This document shows, piece by piece, positions 1-8,594 of a DNA stretch of 64,000 bases. The notes below the pieces were generated by a model, which saw only the letters and a program-made list of their open reading frames with translations, had not been told where the DNA came from and ran no database searches. Position 1 is the stretch's first letter. Each line of letters opens with the position of its first letter. The stretch is from Pelagibius sp. CAU 1746 (GTDB lineage Bacteria > Pseudomonadota > Alphaproteobacteria > Kiloniellales > Kiloniellaceae), in contig NZ_JBDOQT010000002.1 in the NCBI RefSeq assembly GCF_039839785.1, positions 186,001-250,000 on the forward strand, read 5' to 3'. Made by a program: the position numbers and the translations under genes.

Positions 1-1154
1 GAGCTGAGCTTGGCATAGATGGTACGCATAGCGGGCATAGGAACCCGACTGTTTGACACTAAATTTGGCCGCAAATAGGTACTCGCCGACCGCCGTATAA
101 GTCTCCCTGATAGAAAAAGAGCCTCGTCTCCGTCAAAACGTCTGGCGTCATGGACGCAGGCTTATAGCAGCGAACTGACTATTTCGGGGTGCCTACGAGA
201 ACACGCGGCGCTCAGAGGCAGGCAGCCGAGGCAGAGCCGCAACTTGATACAGGGTCTGGGCCGGGTCCAGGGAATACACGGCCGCCCGATCATCATCCAT
301 CAAGCTCCTTGACCCTTCGCCCGAATCCAGCACGGTCTGCTCCGCCCATGCGCGGCCCAACGAGGTTGGGCCGATTCTAGCGCGCAGGAAGGTTGCGCGG
401 CTCCGGCCGCTAGGGAATAACTGCCCAAGCTGAAATCTCAATGCACGACGAGAAAAACGGCCTGAGCGAGGGCACTCAGATCGCGAGGCGGGTCCAGTCA
501 TGGTCTGGTGCGCGATCCCCTGCCCTTTCAGCGCCGGCGGTCAAGCAAGAGCCCATACAAAGGCCGGCCATTCTCCATCTAAGAGTTTGGCACGAGACTA
601 TATATAATCTTGCACACTCCGGCCCCGGCCAGCCCGCCCGCCGATCTGGACCCAAGGATCCGTCATCGGGCGTCTCGGCGATCAGCGCGCTGAATGCGTC
701 AGAGCATTGCACGCCTGCCAGGACGCCCCAACGTAACCCCAAAGTAACTCCAACTGATTCGGCGATTTGTTTGGGGCATCTTGCCAGCCAGACCCTGGCC
801 GGTCTTGATCAGCCTATTCATCAGCCCGAGCCGCTCAGAACGTCTGAGAACAGAGGCTCGTCGGCCAAGTAGGGGGTGCAGCCGGCGGAGCCCAAATCGC
901 GATACCGCGCGATCTCAGTGGCTTTGGCGGGCATGTTTTCTTCAGGGGGAGCCATCGAAACCCTTCTAGCCACAATTCTTGCCAGGTCGGGACCAAATCA
1001 GGCGATCAGCCTGTAAGACGTGCCGAAGAAGGGGTCAAATTTATGGTTTGGCCGGCCAGTGAGTTCCAGGCCCCACTGTGGCGCTCCCTCCCCCCGACCT
1101 CCGCCGCCCACGACCTTACAGATCAGAGTTCGAGCGGGCTGCCCGATTGCTAAG
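1..1154. other. No supportable gene at left edge
   Basis: I see no convincing gene in this stretch. Short open frames exist on both strands, but none has a recognisable domain, a good ribosome binding site or a protein-like composition. A reading frame open to the left edge on the plus strand ends near position 56 and could be the tail of a gene outside the window. An AT-rich patch around 593-612 contains a TATAAT hexamer at 603-608 but no good -35 element at the usual distance. The region may be decayed mobile DNA. Confidence 0.5.
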
Positions 1155-1802
1155 TCAGGTCGCCCCTCCACGAGCACTTTTTCCACTGGCCCTATCTGTG
1201 AAGTTGTAGTTGATCGCGGCATCTTTCCGCTCTCGGAAGCTCTCCGCTTCCTCCTCACTCAGCACGCCGAGCAGGGCCTCGCGAGCACAGGGGTAGCCGC
1301 AAGAGAAGATTTCAGTGCAGTCGACATTGACACCGTCGCGCAGGTATGACCTTGGCGTTGCATACGCTGCCAGGAGTTCGTGAACCTCGAACTCGATGCG
1401 ACCAGCATTCCTGCACTGTACTTCGCAAATCTTCGACCAGTCAGAGATGCCACCGTATCCACGCTGATTCAGCAGTGCTTCTCGTTCATCTGGGAACCGT
1501 GATGACCCAACCTTTATGAGTTCACTGCTACGGGAAGCGGAGATATAGACGAATCCAGGCTTCGCGTGCCGTCTCTTATACTCGATGGTTGCTGGATTAC
1601 ACTGGACGCAGTTCCCTGAAGGAGTACGCATCGAATGATTGTGGTCCCTGCATGGAGTGACACCGACCGCGATCAGCTTCTCTTCCTCATGCATCGCCTT
1701 CTTGTAGTCCTTGGGCCGCATCCCGGTCGCATCAAAAACCTGAGTGAGCGGAATCTTATGGCGCCGAAGAAAGTCTATCTGATCTTTTGTCAACGGGAGC
1801 AT
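1155..1802 (-). CDS. T5orf172/Mug113 (GIY-YIG-like) domain protein
   Basis: This 215-residue protein has a T5orf172/Mug113-type domain at about residues 84-180, a family in the GIY-YIG nuclease superfamily. Visible hallmarks are GFVYIS at the start of the domain, IKVGSS a few residues later, an acidic residue and a His in a helix (EFEVHELL), and a closing CTEIF. The first 80 residues include a His/Cys cluster (CRDHNHS and CVQC) that could bind a metal, although only one CxxC is clear. Family members occur in phages, mobile elements and restriction-rich islands, where DNA cleavage or repair roles are suspected. No partner gene overlaps it. The domain assignment is fairly safe, while nuclease activity is an inference. 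Confidence 0.72.
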   Translation of the reverse strand: MLPLTKDQIDFLRRHKIPLTQVFDATGMRPKDYKKAMHEEEKLIAVGVTPCRDHNHSMRTPSGNCVQCNPATIEYKRRHAKPGFVYISASRSSELIKVGSSRFPDEREALLNQRGYGGISDWSKICEVQCRNAGRIEFEVHELLAAYATPRSYLRDGVNVDCTEIFSCGYPCAREALLGVLSEEEAESFRERKDAAINYNFTDRASGKSARGGAT

Positions 1803-2009
1803 TTACCCCTCCATAGGAACATTGACGTTTCAGCCACGGCCTGATCCACGGTGCCTTTCGTCAGGCCCTTCAACAATGCTTGAAGGGCGCCCCTTTCAGT
1901 TGATTTATAGGTGAAATTAATCACTCATCACGCGATTGAACAAGCGCCAATCTTCATGCTCGTGAACCGCTCCTGAGAACCCTGCAAAGGGACTCAGCCT
2001 CACAATTCT

Positions 2010-2927
2010 TCAATCCGGCTGGTCCTGACCGCGAAGCAGCGCTGCTGGAAACTCAAGCATAGCGACCTGCCTCAGAGCGATTGACTGACTGACGAAGCCT
2101 TCCTCATCGTCGGCCAAACTCACGAGTCCTCCCGCTCCGCCCACTTCAAGATCAGCAACGGCACCCGCCATGCTCGCCGGAGACGCTGGAAACCATAGAT
2201 TGCTCCCGTCCGACATCCAGGCCTTGACTGAGAGCAAGTGCCGGCGGAGGTGCTCATCAGACAAGTCTGCGCTGCGGTCATTTAGGAAGGTCTCCAGGAA
2301 CTGTTTAAGCCGGCCCGACACGTCGTCGGGCCACTCATCGTTGCGGACGTACTCCGTGAGGGTTTCGTAAGCCACAAGGGGCAGAACCTGGCTCGGATGA
2401 GCCTCCAGGTCCGGCTCGCGCCGGCCAGGCGCCACCTCGACATCGGCGCAGGGCTCCGGCCACTCTTCGCCCTCGTCGCAAAGGCTGACACACTTCACAG
2501 CCTCCAGACTTACCCATAGCAGTCGGCCGTTGAGTGTCTTGGCCACCATCGAGAGTGGTTCGTCTTCGAGCGCTCTTGCCCCGCTGATCTCAGCGTTGAT
2601 GGAGTCCGCGGAGCAACCGGTGAGCGGATGCCAACGATAGATGGATGTACCTGGCAGCATAACGCCGAAGTGGCCCCAGAAGCCATCGATGCCATCGCCA
2701 TCAACGAGATGCCAGGTTCTAACGGGCCGCTCTTTGAGACTTTCCTCTCCGACAAGATCGTCGACGCTGGTGCCGTAAACCATGGCCAGGTCGCGCAGCT
2801 CACTCGGCGTCGGAGCGCGCTCGCCGGACTCCCAGCCCTTTATCCGCAAAGCGTCCAGGCCCAACTCAGTCGCCAGACGGCCGTTGGAGTATCCAAAAGC
2901 GGTTCTGATTTCACGAAGTCTTTTCAT
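2010..2927 (-). CDS. XRE-family HTH protein with long unknown C-terminal region
   Basis: The first ~60 residues of this 305-residue protein form a Cro/C1-type helix-turn-helix: a LATELGLDALRIKGWESGERAPTP-like core (recognition part RIKGWESGER) followed by the typical LAMVYGTSVDDLVG end helix. The remaining 240 residues match nothing I recognise. They are acidic and contain a Trp-rich stretch (DGFWGHF). The gene lies 79 bp downstream of a second XRE gene on the same strand, so the two may be co-transcribed. Regulators of this type usually control neighbouring island genes or act as antitoxins. Here no toxin-like partner is evident. The HTH call is firm, the target unknown. Confidence 0.8.
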   Translation of the reverse strand: MKRLREIRTAFGYSNGRLATELGLDALRIKGWESGERAPTPSELRDLAMVYGTSVDDLVGEESLKERPVRTWHLVDGDGIDGFWGHFGVMLPGTSIYRWHPLTGCSADSINAEISGARALEDEPLSMVAKTLNGRLLWVSLEAVKCVSLCDEGEEWPEPCADVEVAPGRREPDLEAHPSQVLPLVAYETLTEYVRNDEWPDDVSGRLKQFLETFLNDRSADLSDEHLRRHLLSVKAWMSDGSNLWFPASPASMAGAVADLEVGGAGGLVSLADDEEGFVSQSIALRQVAMLEFPAALLRGQDQPD

Positions 2928-3006
2928 GTGTTGCTCGGTTCTTGGACAATTACCAGGATGGAACGCCTATGGGCGCAGCCCGTTCAGAGAAAGGCTGTGG
3001 ACGGGC

Positions 3007-3402
3007 CTACCTCGGCCTAGCGATACCGCTTTGTACGATCTTACCGATGTCAGTGAGACGCTCGGGATCGATCCGCGGGTCTGTGTCTCCCGTCGCTGTC
3101 CGCACCACCTCGACCAGTTCGCGCTCGTTCCGAGTGACGACAAAGCCGAGCGCGTCCCGAAGCACCCGCCAGTTCTCTGGGTAGTACTCCCTCATGACGA
3201 TGCGAAGGAAGTGGGCCGGATCGACCCCAAGCGCCTTGGCGAAGGAAGGCACCTTCTCGATGGGCACCTTGGTCTGGCCCCGCTTCATCATGGTGATGAC
3301 GTTCGGGCTGGGGTAGCCGATCTCGTCGGCGACCTGCTTCTGCGTCTTACCGCAGGCTCGGAGCTGATTCGCCAGGTACTCGGCAACTGTCAAGGAGGGC
3401 AT
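3007..3402 (-). CDS. Small XRE-family HTH regulator
   Basis: A 131-residue protein whose N-terminal 70 residues are a Cro/C1-type DNA-binding domain: QKQVADEIGYPSPNVITMMK gives helices 2-3, followed by VPIEKVPSFAKALGVDPAHF. The C-terminal half has the sequence YYPENWRVLRDALGFVVTRNE, a short extension found in some phage-type XRE proteins. Transcription is leftward into the second XRE gene at 2010-2927. An inverted repeat lies 33 bp upstream of the start codon and could be its own operator. No phage structural genes or integrase are visible nearby, so this is probably an island or defence-locus regulator. Confidence 0.85.
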   Translation of the reverse strand: MPSLTVAEYLANQLRACGKTQKQVADEIGYPSPNVITMMKRGQTKVPIEKVPSFAKALGVDPAHFLRIVMREYYPENWRVLRDALGFVVTRNERELVEVVRTATGDTDPRIDPERLTDIGKIVQSGIARPR

Positions 3403-3434
3403 GGTCAGTGGTTCCGTTCGTCACAGCGTCTGTC

Positions 3435-3458
3435 GAAACACGCTTCATCGTGTGTTTC
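3435..3458. promoter_or_regulatory. Inverted repeat, candidate XRE operator
   Basis: GAAACAC and GTGTTTC form perfect 7-bp inverted arms separated by 10 bp, centred about 45 bp upstream of the small XRE gene that starts at 3402. Size and location fit an operator for that repressor. No second copy was noticed. The function is inferred from position and symmetry. Confidence 0.45.
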
Positions 3459-3994
3459 TTTATGATAGCTGCGACGACTTGGGCTCATTCAGTGGGAGCG
3501 CCCAAGTGAGATCGGGTGGACCCGACCGGAAAGTGGAAGTCTTAGAAGGAACCGCGCTCCGCGAGGGGGATGCCTCGGGTCAGCCGGGTTATCGAGGTGC
3601 TACCCTTATACTTTGAATGGGAACAGCCCAAAGGAAACGCTCTGCCGGTTAGAATCGCTCTTGCGGAAGCAGTGGTTCGTTCACTGGCGTGAGCAAAAAA
3701 AGAATCTCTAATTCTCATGGCTCTTTCCTTTCGGCGTATCCTCAACAATTGGTCGACTTCCCTGCTTGATCAGCCCCCCCGCAACGGGCGGGTAAGGTCA
3801 AGCAGTCCTCAACCAGATCGGAAAGGCATTGGCGAGTGTGCATCGATCCCGGTAGTCTCTCCGAGCTGGGATGCGGCTTAGCTGTCAGAGGTAGCCGCCC
3901 TGGTTGGACTAGCTTCAGGAAGGGTGCACCCGAATGAAGCTCTCCGGCAATTTTGAACCTTCACTAGCTTTGGCGGCACTAGCGTTGTAGTGAA
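3459..3994. other. Intergenic region upstream of the GHKL-HNH gene
   Basis: About 540 bp with no convincing gene lie between the leftward XRE genes and the rightward GHKL-HNH gene. The short open frames here look like noise. The region must hold the promoter of the large gene, but I could not identify a good -35/-10 pair. The ATG at 3995 has only a weak ribosome binding site, and an in-frame TAG lies 15 bp before it, so no longer N-terminus is likely. Confidence 0.5.
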
Positions 3995-6900
3995 ATGGAT
4001 GCTCCACTCGCCCAGCAAACCCAGATCAAAACAAGCCCTCGGTTCGTCACTGAGTTCGATGGGGTCCCCGGTTTCTGGAACTTTCTGCTTGCTCTCGATC
4101 GCGACGATCTGGTCGCTGAGCTGGTCCAGAATGACCTCGACCAGGATGCGACGCGCACCATCATCTCCTTCGAGCGGGACTGGCTGATTTGCGAAGGCAA
4201 CGGGCGACCTGTGGAGCCGGACGGTTGGCGGCGGCTCGCCAAGATACAGGGTGCTGGCGACACCGTGCCTGCAAAGCGCGGTAAGATCGGGGTCAAGAAT
4301 CACGGACTAAAGACCGCGTTCACCATAGGCGACGAGGTGCGAATCCTCTCGGCCGGGCAGACGATCACGCAGACGCTTTACGCTCGCGGTCGGGACAAGC
4401 CGCCCTATCCGGGCGCTTCGGCGACGCCAGAGCCCGACTCGCAGGCGCCGGCAACCGGCTGTCGTATTCTGATTCACTATCGCGATCGCGACATCAGGCC
4501 GCCGGTAGGCGAAGCGATCGAATACCGCGCCGTCGCTGCTGCGGAGATCGATGCGCTTTTCATTGCAGCCTGCGCCAGCACACCCGAGCAGTTTGCTGGA
4601 ATAGTCTCCCCAGAGATCGCACCGCGCTACGAGATCATCCTGCGCCACTGGCACCTCGGGGAAGCTTGTTTCAAGTTTTCCTGTACCCGACCCCAGAAGA
4701 TCGCGCGCCGCATGGAAACCTTCCACCGCCGATGCGTCGTAAGCGGAACAGCTACTTCATTGCCACCCGATTTGCGTGAAGTGACCGTGCGGCGGCTGGT
4801 ACCGGTCGCAGGGGCTCTAAGAAAGCGTGCGGCCGGTTTTTACCGGCGGGGTAGCCGCGTAATTGTGGAGGTCTCCTGGCCTGTGGATGGGCGAGGCAAG
4901 CCTGTGGCGGGCACAGGTCGCTTTCGCTATCCAATCGGCTATCCCGCTGGCTCTCACGTCGCGCGCACTGGACATGGAGCTTACTTCAGTGCGCCGATCA
5001 CCTCTGATGCCCAGCGCCATGGCCCGTCGCACAACGATGCGGCATACTCCAGTCTGCGTTCCGCCTGCGAGGCTTTGCTTGTCGATGCGTTGTCCTACCA
5101 CGCGATTCCTCGGTGGGGAGCCGACGCTCTCAATGTGTTGGTGCCAAGCCCTGGCTCGGACAACCAGGATGAAGCAATCCGCCCCTTGTTGGCGGCTATT
5201 GCGCGAGGGGGCGCGATGCCAACTTTGTCCTGGCGCGAGCGGGCGAAGCTTCTTCGCAAAGGGAAATCGCGGAAACAAGGTACCCAGCAAAACGACGGTC
5301 TACCGAAGCGGACCGCAGAGCCGCGCAAATACCGTTTTATACTGCCTGTATTGACGTGGGAGCGCGCCGCAATCTCCCCACCGTTGGCTCTGGTCTCGCC
5401 TCGCGATGAACGTCAGCTTGATCCTCGCATACACCCGGCCGTCATTGAGCTGCTTTCGGATGGCCACACCGAAGGCTTCCAGGATGAGTTCGTCACCTTC
5501 GATGAGAACGACGTTCTGGACCGTGTGCAAGGGGAAGGCAACGAGTTCTTTGCTGCGTGTCCTGCCCCCGACCGAGAGTTTGCGCAGCCGGTGCTCGCGC
5601 GTGCCTATCTCGACGTCATAGCTGCCGCGATCAACCAGGGTAAGTGCGATTCAGACACCGAGACGGCGCTGCTTCAATCCCTGCTCCTACCGGACATACA
5701 TGGCAAGGCGATGCCATTCCAAAAGCTGCATTCGAGCGCAGCGCTTCCCGCTGACGTGCCGGGCTTGAGTCTGCCCCCCTTACTGCATCAGGACCTTGCT
5801 ACTCACCCGCTACTGAGTCGGAGCAAGTGGCGCAGAAAGCGGTATACGATGATGCGATTTCTGGAGAGCGGCAACCTCGACGATGCAGATGAGGCCACCC
5901 GCTGGCTGTTCTGGAGGTGGCTGCGGCAGAATCCGCGCGCCGTCGGCCGGCAGGAGCGCGCGAGGCTGGCCGACAGTGCGATCTGGCCTGACAGCGCAGG
6001 TGCCCTTTGCACCCTCTCCGAGCTTTGCAAACCGCGCTCCGCGCGCATTGGCGCCGCACTTGGAGAGGCAATTCGCCGACCGCACGAGCAAGTAAGTCAC
6101 TCGAAGATCACTGCAACCGGCACAAAGGGACGAGCGACGATCCGTCGCGTACCGACACAAGAGGAGATCAGCACCTGGCTGCGCATGCGGATGGAACCTT
6201 TCGTTCTGGGTACCGCACCGGACCCCGCCACTAGTGACGCCTTACAGCGCTTTGAAGCCGATCTGGTGACACTCCTGCGAGATGCCTGTATCGCCCGTAT
6301 GCTCAAGGCCGCGCAGGTTCATCTGCCAGCCCGCGCCCGCAATGGCTTGATCAGGCACCGCGGCGAACTTGTTATGCCCAGCCGCGCGGTCGACCGGCTT
6401 GCGCTGCCAGACAGGTTCTTGCTCAGCGACAAGTCCCGCGCCGCTTGGTTGGACAGGCTCTCGCCCGCCCTTTCTGCACCTAGCGCGGCGATGCTTCTTG
6501 CAGCATTTGCCGAGGACCCCGGAAACTTCGACGCTCTGCAAGCCCGGCTGCATCACTTTCTCGCTCTGACTGAACCTGGCGATCCCGACCGGCTTGAGCT
6601 TGCTGGTATGCCGATTATCCCAGTTCACGGCCAGCCCCGAGCACCTTGTACGCTGGCCTTCGTCGGCCCCCGCGGGGACTACTGGGGTGCGTGGAAAGCT
6701 CGTCTCCAGGGCACGGGACTCTCCCAGGACGACCAGAGCCGTTACCGCGCAATCGGAGTCACATCTGCCCTGCCGTCCGGCGAAACCAGCCGAGCCTTCT
6801 TCAAATGGCTTGCAACCGCGGACAATCGGGCTCTTGAGCAGCATGTTGGCATTGTGCTGCGCCACATACTGAATCGTCATGCCGGGCCGGAAAGCTGGGC

Positions 6901-8323
6901 CATAACCTTCACAGACACCCCGTTCATTCCAGTTCGTAACCGAGACGGCCTGCGGCTGGTTTCTTTGAAAACAGCCCGCCGCCGGCCAGTCTTCCTGCCC
7001 GACGTGCGTGAGATTACCGATGCTGTGATCGAAAGCGACTCAGGCGTCCTACTGGTAGTCGACCGGGTGCAAGAAGTGACCGAGCCGATTACTGAGCCGC
7101 TGCGGCGCCTGGGAATCAGATCACTGCGCGAGGAGCTTGGCGAGCCTGAACAGGTCGCCGGACACGGTGCTTGCGAACAGGCAGGCGAACGGTTTCTTAG
7201 AACCTTTGCTGCACTGCGCTCCCGCCAGCTTCGGCGCACGCTTCTAAAGCGGCTAGACGAACTTGGCGTAGAACGAGACCTCGTGCGGCGCGACTGGCAC
7301 GACCGGCTGTCCCGGATCAGGGGCATTCGTTTCGCTGACGGCGTCGAGGCGCGCTACCGACTTCGCGGAAAGCCGTACTCGATCAGTGCGGCTGCCGGAT
7401 TCGATGTTACTTCAGGCACGTTCTGGATTAAGAAGGGACGAGAAGCGGGCATCGGGACTTTTTGCGAAGCCATAGCGGCGCAGCTTATCTTCAAGACAAC
7501 CGCGCGACCGGTACACCTTCTCGCCCTGGAGAAAGCACTGGCCCTCGAAGTCCACGATCCCACCTTCGGCCGTCCCGCCACCGCAGAGGCCTTCGCCCAG
7601 GATGATGAGTCGGAGGAGGACCATGATGAAACGGCCGGTGAAGACCAGGAATCGCAGGTGGCTGATGAAAATGATGACGATAGTGCCGATACCGGCGAGG
7701 CCGTGTTTGGACATTCGCCCTTTGATCCAGATGCCTCTCGCAACATTCCGAAGCCACGGCCTCTCTCAGCACGATCAGGGCCGCCCAACCAGAACCACGG
7801 ACAGCGCAAGTATCGCGGCGATGTCGATAAGAATCGCAATGATGCCAAGCCCGTGCCGGAAATCGAGAAAGAACATGTCGAGGCTCTCAAGCGAGATCAC
7901 TACGCAAGTCATTGTCAGATGTGCCTGTGCGAGCGGCCCCCTGAAGCCCTTGCGCCCGCTGGCAGCTATATTGAATGGGAGGAAGTGCGCCGCCGCGTGA
8001 TCGAGGCGCACCATGTCGATCTCAAGTCAGCCGGTGGCGCTCGTCATGCAGGGAATCTCATCCTGCTGTGCAAACTGCATCACGATAACTTTGGCCGGCG
8101 ACTGACCCGCGAGGCCGTGACTACAGCTCTCCAAGGCACAAGGACATCGAAGAGACTCCGCTTCGGGGTCGGCGGCGAGTCGCCTTCGGAGATTGATGGG
8201 CAGGTCGTAGAGCTTGTTATCCCCGACACCGGAGAAGTGGTCGAGATTTTCTTCACACAAGAGCACGCGGCATACTGGCTTGCGAATGCTGGGCCGGTAC
8301 CTGGTTCAGCTGGTGACGAATAA
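3995..8323 (+). CDS. Large GHKL (Hsp90-like) ATPase - HNH nuclease protein
   Basis: This 1,442-residue protein has two recognisable ends. Residues ~17-130 carry a GHKL ATPase signature. E42, N46 and D49 have exactly the spacing of the Hsp90/MORC N-box (ELVQNDLD). A glycine box CEGNG follows at 66-70, in which the usual Asp is replaced by Cys. A GKIGVKNHGLKTAF box lies at 96-109. Residues ~1305-1370 form an HNH endonuclease: a CQMC pair, then EAHHVDL, then LCKLHHDN. A very acidic, probably disordered linker precedes the HNH (about residues 1200-1240). The middle ~1,000 residues are unrecognised. The layout recalls sacsin-like and paraMORC ATPases of bacterial conflict systems, so a nucleotide-gated DNA nuclease is inferred. 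A defence role fits the neighbouring restriction system but is unproven. The next gene is 271 bp downstream on the same strand. Confidence 0.8.
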   Translation: MDAPLAQQTQIKTSPRFVTEFDGVPGFWNFLLALDRDDLVAELVQNDLDQDATRTIISFERDWLICEGNGRPVEPDGWRRLAKIQGAGDTVPAKRGKIGVKNHGLKTAFTIGDEVRILSAGQTITQTLYARGRDKPPYPGASATPEPDSQAPATGCRILIHYRDRDIRPPVGEAIEYRAVAAAEIDALFIAACASTPEQFAGIVSPEIAPRYEIILRHWHLGEACFKFSCTRPQKIARRMETFHRRCVVSGTATSLPPDLREVTVRRLVPVAGALRKRAAGFYRRGSRVIVEVSWPVDGRGKPVAGTGRFRYPIGYPAGSHVARTGHGAYFSAPITSDAQRHGPSHNDAAYSSLRSACEALLVDALSYHAIPRWGADALNVLVPSPGSDNQDEAIRPLLAAIARGGAMPTLSWRERAKLLRKGKSRKQGTQQNDGLPKRTAEPRKYRFILPVLTWERAAISPPLALVSPRDERQLDPRIHPAVIELLSDGHTEGFQDEFVTFDENDVLDRVQGEGNEFFAACPAPDREFAQPVLARAYLDVIAAAINQGKCDSDTETALLQSLLLPDIHGKAMPFQKLHSSAALPADVPGLSLPPLLHQDLATHPLLSRSKWRRKRYTMMRFLESGNLDDADEATRWLFWRWLRQNPRAVGRQERARLADSAIWPDSAGALCTLSELCKPRSARIGAALGEAIRRPHEQVSHSKITATGTKGRATIRRVPTQEEISTWLRMRMEPFVLGTAPDPATSDALQRFEADLVTLLRDACIARMLKAAQVHLPARARNGLIRHRGELVMPSRAVDRLALPDRFLLSDKSRAAWLDRLSPALSAPSAAMLLAAFAEDPGNFDALQARLHHFLALTEPGDPDRLELAGMPIIPVHGQPRAPCTLAFVGPRGDYWGAWKARLQGTGLSQDDQSRYRAIGVTSALPSGETSRAFFKWLATADNRALEQHVGIVLRHILNRHAGPESWAITFTDTPFIPVRNRDGLRLVSLKTARRRPVFLPDVREITDAVIESDSGVLLVVDRVQEVTEPITEPLRRLGIRSLREELGEPEQVAGHGACEQAGERFLRTFAALRSRQLRRTLLKRLDELGVERDLVRRDWHDRLSRIRGIRFADGVEARYRLRGKPYSISAAAGFDVTSGTFWIKKGREAGIGTFCEAIAAQLIFKTTARPVHLLALEKALALEVHDPTFGRPATAEAFAQDDESEEDHDETAGEDQESQVADENDDDSADTGEAVFGHSPFDPDASRNIPKPRPLSARSGPPNQNHGQRKYRGDVDKNRNDAKPVPEIEKEHVEALKRDHYASHCQMCLCERPPEALAPAGSYIEWEEVRRRVIEAHHVDLKSAGGARHAGNLILLCKLHHDNFGRRLTREAVTTALQGTRTSKRLRFGVGGESPSEIDGQVVELVIPDTGEVVEIFFTQEHAAYWLANAGPVPGSAGDE

Positions 8324-8594
8324 GAGCACGTTCTATATCCGTCAAAAGAAATTGAGGAAGGGCGCTCCCGGACTGGGTAGTAGAATACTCAGAAGAAGTT
8401 GCTATCGGAGCGGGGATGGCGAGTACCAGCCCACATCGGGAGCCTTCAATCTTGTAGTCTGGTGCACAGCACTTGCTTTGGCTTCCATACCCGCGCTCCA
8501 TAGCATCACTTATCAGATGATGATGGTAGGGTATCAAAGCTGCCGGTTGCTTTGAGGCAGGCGGCTGCTCGGGAAGCTCGCTTGGAGAATGGTC

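Noticed and set aside
584-612. A sigma-54 or sigma-70 promoter around TTGGCACGAGACTATATATAAT
   Set aside because: The TGGCAC-to-TTGC distance is wrong for sigma-54 and no proper -35 lies 16-18 bp before TATAAT. No gene follows.
441-872. A 143-codon open frame near the left edge
   Set aside because: No recognisable domain, no strong binding site, low-complexity composition. Not supportable as a gene.
8589-8594. ATG 8589 as the start of the Ntn-hydrolase gene
   Set aside because: The GGAG site would be only one base away, and the catalytic Thr would not be next to the initiator Met.
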